Made by a program: the position numbers and the translations under genes
Assembly (NCBI GenBank): GCA_903922175.1
Contig: CAIXSY010000197.1
Coordinates: 1 to 35,375 of the forward strand
Reading direction: 5' to 3'
Length of the DNA: 35,375 nt
DNA from: an uncultured delta proteobacterium
GTDB lineage: Bacteria > Bdellovibrionota_C > UBA2361 > CAIXSY01
The notes under the pieces: generated by a model
The model's input: the letters and a program-made list of their open reading frames with translations, nothing else
Database searches by the model: none
What the model was told of the DNA's origin: nothing
Shown: piece by piece, positions 32,186 to 35,375 of the stretch
How the letters are laid out: the number at the start of each line of letters is the position of its first letter
How positions within the stretch are numbered: position 1 is the first letter of the stretch

Positions 32186-35138
32186 TCCAACGCTGCGGGG
32201 TTTTAATTGGCGAAACACGCAACCGTGTCGGGATAAGCGAAACGACCTTACTTTTAATGACACCGTTACAAGTTGCGGCGAAGTAGAGCGTGATGTCGAA
32301 CTTTTTGCGCTGCAGGCCACGCATCTTTGAAGCGCTCAACGAGATATGGGCCGCGCCTGCCTTACTCCCAAGCTGGATTACATTCGTATTCGATTTAAAA
32401 TCCGCCTTAGTATTAGCCGCGAAAAGACTGACCTTCTTGCACGCCCTTCCACCATCGACCGTAAAGCTCACCAAGCGGGAAGCCGTGCCTAAACGCGCCT
32501 TCAGCAAAAGCGTGGGAATCGGTGGTTCAATGTCGATGGCGATAGGAGCCGCGTTGCCGAATGCCGGTGAAGACTCTGGACTAGGGTCTCGCCCAGCCCC
32601 CTTGGTGACACTCATGGGTCCAGTCGTCGTCTGATTCCCGGCGGTATCCCATGTGCGGACTTCAAGCGTATGTCGACCCAAGGCAAGACTGCGAACATCG
32701 AACGTGCTAAAGAAACCTGCATTACTCCCCTCGACATATCGAGAGTATGCAGCGTGTGCCCCCGTGTGAAAGAGCGCGGGACGAATGGTTCCTATGAGGA
32801 GATGATCAATCAAAACCTCAACAAGAGCTGTCTGAATATCGTCAAGAGCGAAACCTCGCAGCGTAAGATCATCGTAAATTGTTTGCCCCCCAACCGGTCT
32901 CTCTAGGTCCAGTACTGGCGCGCTCAGATCCTGCGCGCGCGTATGACTGATCGTTATTCGCCCGCTCGAAACGCGTTGGGTAGTATCAAGTCCGTCATTT
33001 GCCTCGGCGTAGATATAGTAGCTTCCATCCGGAATGTTGCTCGTATCCCAAAGGTAAACCCGCGTCGGTGATGCCAGGGTCAGCCCCGAAACAATCAAGG
33101 TTCCAGGAATCGTCGTCGGGGACGTAGTGTAGTAGAGACTAAGTTGGACATCGGAAGCTTGATCGTTGCGATCACTCAGATCATAGGTAATGGCGAAACG
33201 AGAATTAGCCTCATCATCAGCAGCGAGGCGAATGTAGTCAAAGTAGAAATCAGTTGCCGGAGTAAATTCGTGGGCATCGATCCTAAAATAGGGAATCATC
33301 CCGTGCCATATGGGAGTAAGGTAGCTTCCTGGGGCATGCATAGCCGGCTCGAGCTTGATTGCCGTCATGTCCTGCACATAATCGCTCCACCCCTCAAACA
33401 ACATCGTATCATCGCCATTGTAGTATGCTGGTGTCGTTTCTCCGTCTGTACGCCAGATAACGCGCGCCACCGAACCGTTGGCGACATCCTGCGGGCGATC
33501 TATAAGCATGCCAAAGGAAAGATTACGAAACCTGGTTGCGTCGATATATTCCGCAGGAACCTTGCTCTCGAGGCTCGCTTGGTAGGGATCGGCGCTGCCT
33601 TCGGTACTAGTCGCCTTAAAGAAGTCGCCCCCCACTCCTGCCACTGCATTGTCCGGAAGGATAAGCGGAGTGGTGATATTAAAGACGGATTTAATGTCAC
33701 CGACATCATCCATGTTCCATGGATTACCAAGAACGGTAGCCGCAAAATCAGCGCCACCCTTATTATCCGGCTGAAGAATCTGTAGACGCGGCGGATCGTT
33801 CACGTACAATTCCCCAGGACTAGAAAAAACCGCCGGGGCAGGTTCACTAGCAACGAAGCTACTACTGCGCAGCGCAACCCAGTTCAACAAAAAAGTGACT
33901 CCAGAGGTGTTATGCAGCTTAAGGCGGCAGCGCCCGATATCTCCCGACCAACCAGTTCGACCATGCATATCGATCTGATACACGTGCGACCCGACTGATA
34001 GGGCGAAGCTATACTGCCCCATGTAGTTGCCGTTGACATCGAACCACTGTAATGCGGCACTGCCGGCCTGTGACACCGAGAAAGAAAGCGAAAGGTAGCG
34101 GAATATCGCCGTGTTCATCGAAGCACCGTCAAAATTGTTCAGCTCCACCGTCGGTATCACGCTAGTCGTTGTTCCGGAAAAAGTCCCCGCCGAAACCGAA
34201 GCACTAACTCCTGCGGAGCTCCCCACGTCGCTCGACTCCGACATGTCCCATGGATTCCCCTGCAGCGAGGCGAAATCGTCGCTCTGCACAGCAGTCAGAT
34301 AATACGAGCCAACGGGGATAGGTGTGTGACCATGACGAATCACAATCGGAGTATGCGCGGCGGCGCTATTGAGTAGAACGTTACGGTAGCCATTTAGCGG
34401 CGTGGTGTCATCATCGAGAAACACACTAACGTGAGTATCGCTCGCCCCAGGTGATACTGCATAATCTACCGTATATCCCGCATACGCATCCTCGGCAGTG
34501 AGCGTTATCCAGTCAATCTTGATCACACCACCGATAGCAAGGCTCGGGTTGATGCGTAACCCGGTAGCGGGAACTACGTTCCAAGCAACATTTTGACCGC
34601 TCGAAAACTGATGCACGATAGTCTGCAAGTCTACGGTATAAGTTTGCCAACCCGGCACTGTCGCGACTCCCACGCTCATCCAATAGTCTGTCGCATAGCT
34701 ACAGCCGGTATTGACCAGTACTCTGATTTCGGAGGCGTGGTCCGTGTACATTCGAATCGAGAGGTATCGATACTTCGTGGTATCGATCGGTAAGGACTGC
34801 CCATTTTTGCCGAGAGGATTCGTCGAGCATTGCCCAGGCGAAAGAAGATGGAAGTATGCATTGTCAGCGGTTATGCCAGTTGAAAAAACACCCCCACTAA
34901 AATCGAAGTCAGAAAATCCGTAGTAATCTGCAATCTGGATGTACTCGGCTAAGTCTGAACGGCTATCCATATCCCAGGGATTGCCTAAAACCTCGGTGGC
35001 GTAATCGTGCACATAGGGTATGCGCACTCCTGCAACATCCGGGCCATTGAAAGTGACATCGGCACCCGCATAGACAGCCCAGGTCATCACAAGTGTGATA
35101 ACGAGGGAATGCAATTTGGAACTGTAAAGGCGCAGCAT
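32157..35138 (-). CDS. Large secreted protein with three NPWDM-type repeat domains
   Basis: The 993-aa protein begins with a signal peptide (~1-26, LHSLVITLVMTWAVYAGA). Three homologous domains are visible. Each starts with (L/Q)GNPW(D/N)M (53-57, 295-299, 472-476) followed by an SD(L/V/I)-like acidic stretch. Each contains (K/I/R)(Y/F)R(Y/N)LS(I/L/F) near 122-128, 345-351 and 536-542, and ends in (D/N)(W/Y)(I/V)xL near 209, 419 and 634. The linkers (VGSYYLTAVQSDD; PDGSYYIYAEANDG) look Ig- or FnIII-like. A C-terminal Ig-like part (738-845) and a further beta-rich module follow. This reads as a surface-adhesive or carbohydrate-binding protein. GGAGG lies 13 bp before the ATG. The exact family name is not known to me. 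Confidence 0.75.
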   Translation of the reverse strand: MLRLYSSKLHSLVITLVMTWAVYAGADVTFNGPDVAGVRIPYVHDYATEVLGNPWDMDSRSDLAEYIQIADYYGFSDFDFSGGVFSTGITADNAYFHLLSPGQCSTNPLGKNGQSLPIDTTKYRYLSIRMYTDHASEIRVLVNTGCSYATDYWMSVGVATVPGWQTYTVDLQTIVHQFSSGQNVAWNVVPATGLRINPSLAIGGVIKIDWITLTAEDAYAGYTVDYAVSPGASDTHVSVFLDDDTTPLNGYRNVLLNSAAAHTPIVIRHGHTPIPVGSYYLTAVQSDDFASLQGNPWDMSESSDVGSSAGVSASVSAGTFSGTTTSVIPTVELNNFDGASMNTAIFRYLSLSFSVSQAGSAALQWFDVNGNYMGQYSFALSVGSHVYQIDMHGRTGWSGDIGRCRLKLHNTSGVTFLLNWVALRSSSFVASEPAPAVFSSPGELYVNDPPRLQILQPDNKGGADFAATVLGNPWNMDDVGDIKSVFNITTPLILPDNAVAGVGGDFFKATSTEGSADPYQASLESKVPAEYIDATRFRNLSFGMLIDRPQDVANGSVARVIWRTDGETTPAYYNGDDTMLFEGWSDYVQDMTAIKLEPAMHAPGSYLTPIWHGMIPYFRIDAHEFTPATDFYFDYIRLAADDEANSRFAITYDLSDRNDQASDVQLSLYYTTSPTTIPGTLIVSGLTLASPTRVYLWDTSNIPDGSYYIYAEANDGLDTTQRVSSGRITISHTRAQDLSAPVLDLERPVGGQTIYDDLTLRGFALDDIQTALVEVLIDHLLIGTIRPALFHTGAHAAYSRYVEGSNAGFFSTFDVRSLALGRHTLEVRTWDTAGNQTTTGPMSVTKGAGRDPSPESSPAFGNAAPIAIDIEPPIPTLLLKARLGTASRLVSFTVDGGRACKKVSLFAANTKADFKSNTNVIQLGSKAGAAHISLSASKMRGLQRKKFDITLYFAATCNGVIKSKVVSLIPTRLRVSPIKTPQRWITYLKRRLQ

Positions 35139-35291
35139 GAGCGCAGAAACCTCCAGCGTTCAACAACTTCTTAATCAACCATTACTTCACCAACCATAAG
35201 GATATCGGATAAACTCTTAAAAGACTTCACGATTCGGAGCGCTTCTGCGGACGTCAGGGCGCAAGAATTATTTTTAACGCGAAAATAAATA

Positions 35292-35334
35292 GGGACGCTA
35301 CCGACTTTCCTCAGGATAAAGTCGGTAGCGTCCC
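35292..35334. repeat. GGGACGCTACC hairpin (REP-like), copy 2
   Basis: GGGACGCTACCGAC (35292-35305) and GTCGGTAGCGTCCC (35321-35334) are a perfect 14-bp inverted repeat with a 15-nt loop. The same stem and a related loop lie at 9728-9776. Confidence 0.85.
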
Positions 35335-35359
35335 GAATGGCATTAAGTTAAGGAGCTAA

Positions 35360-35375
35360 GTGATCGAAAAGATCC
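35360..35375 (+). CDS. Possible start of a gene cut by the window end
   Basis: AAGGAG at 35350-35355 is followed after 4 nt by GTG at 35360 and an open frame VIEKI to the window end. The spacing is right for a ribosome binding site, but only five codons are visible, so no product can be named. Confidence 0.35.

Noticed and set aside
1-35375. CRISPR array
   Set aside because: Repeated sequences are dispersed palindromic units, not evenly spaced direct repeats with unique spacers. No cas gene is present.
1-35375. tRNA or rRNA genes
   Set aside because: No clover-leaf pattern with a T-loop GTTCGAATC core or rRNA-like stretch was seen by eye. A tRNAscan or rRNA search would confirm.

Overview
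This window looks like a chromosomal piece of a Gram-negative, probably uncultured bacterium of moderate GC content. The broadest hint is 'deltaproteobacterial' in the old sense (Bdellovibrionota/Myxococcota-like). Three things point that way: a broken copy of the HNH endonuclease family that is amplified in those genomes, a Gld-type ABC transporter/DUF4340 operon, and many intergenic palindromic repeats. This placement is an inference and is not certain. No rRNA, tRNA, CRISPR array, prophage or complete insertion sequence was seen.

Layout. 1-611: truncated HNH endonuclease remnant and a run of 20 G. 612-1814: a 400-aa protein I do not recognise. 1828-9399 (minus strand): penicillin-binding protein 1A, then an operon read right to left as ABC ATPase, ABC permease, GldG-like protein and DUF4340 protein. 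9421-9783: a composite island of dispersed repeats. 9784-10405: nucleotidyltransferase with a small upstream partner. 10630-12056: small membrane protein and an orphan CpaB. 12211-15670: M20 peptidase, RlmI-like methyltransferase and HemC. 15998-18390: small unknown proteins, YceI, a DUF2892 protein and RadC. 18708-22795: a secreted or anchored acidic protein and full-length MetH. 23019-26042: accessory zone with a methyltransferase, a BrnT/BrnA toxin-antitoxin pair, a MITE-like element, a small soluble protein and two small membrane proteins. 26403-27687: a two-domain response regulator and an Hpt phosphotransfer protein. 27993-32185: an anchored helical protein, GDP-fucose synthase, UDP-glucose 4-epimerase and a methyltransferase, probably for surface polysaccharide. 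32157-35138: a 993-aa secreted protein with three copies of a domain marked by 'NPWDM'.

Most genes are housekeeping and envelope genes with standard motifs. The most unusual content is non-coding. At least four families of imperfect palindromic or dispersed repeats sit between genes, often side by side in composite islands, and no mobilising enzyme is visible in the window. The best candidates for new biology are these repeat families, the three-copy NPWDM secreted protein, the compact brnTA locus whose start codon abuts a near-perfect palindrome, and several small unrecognised genes.
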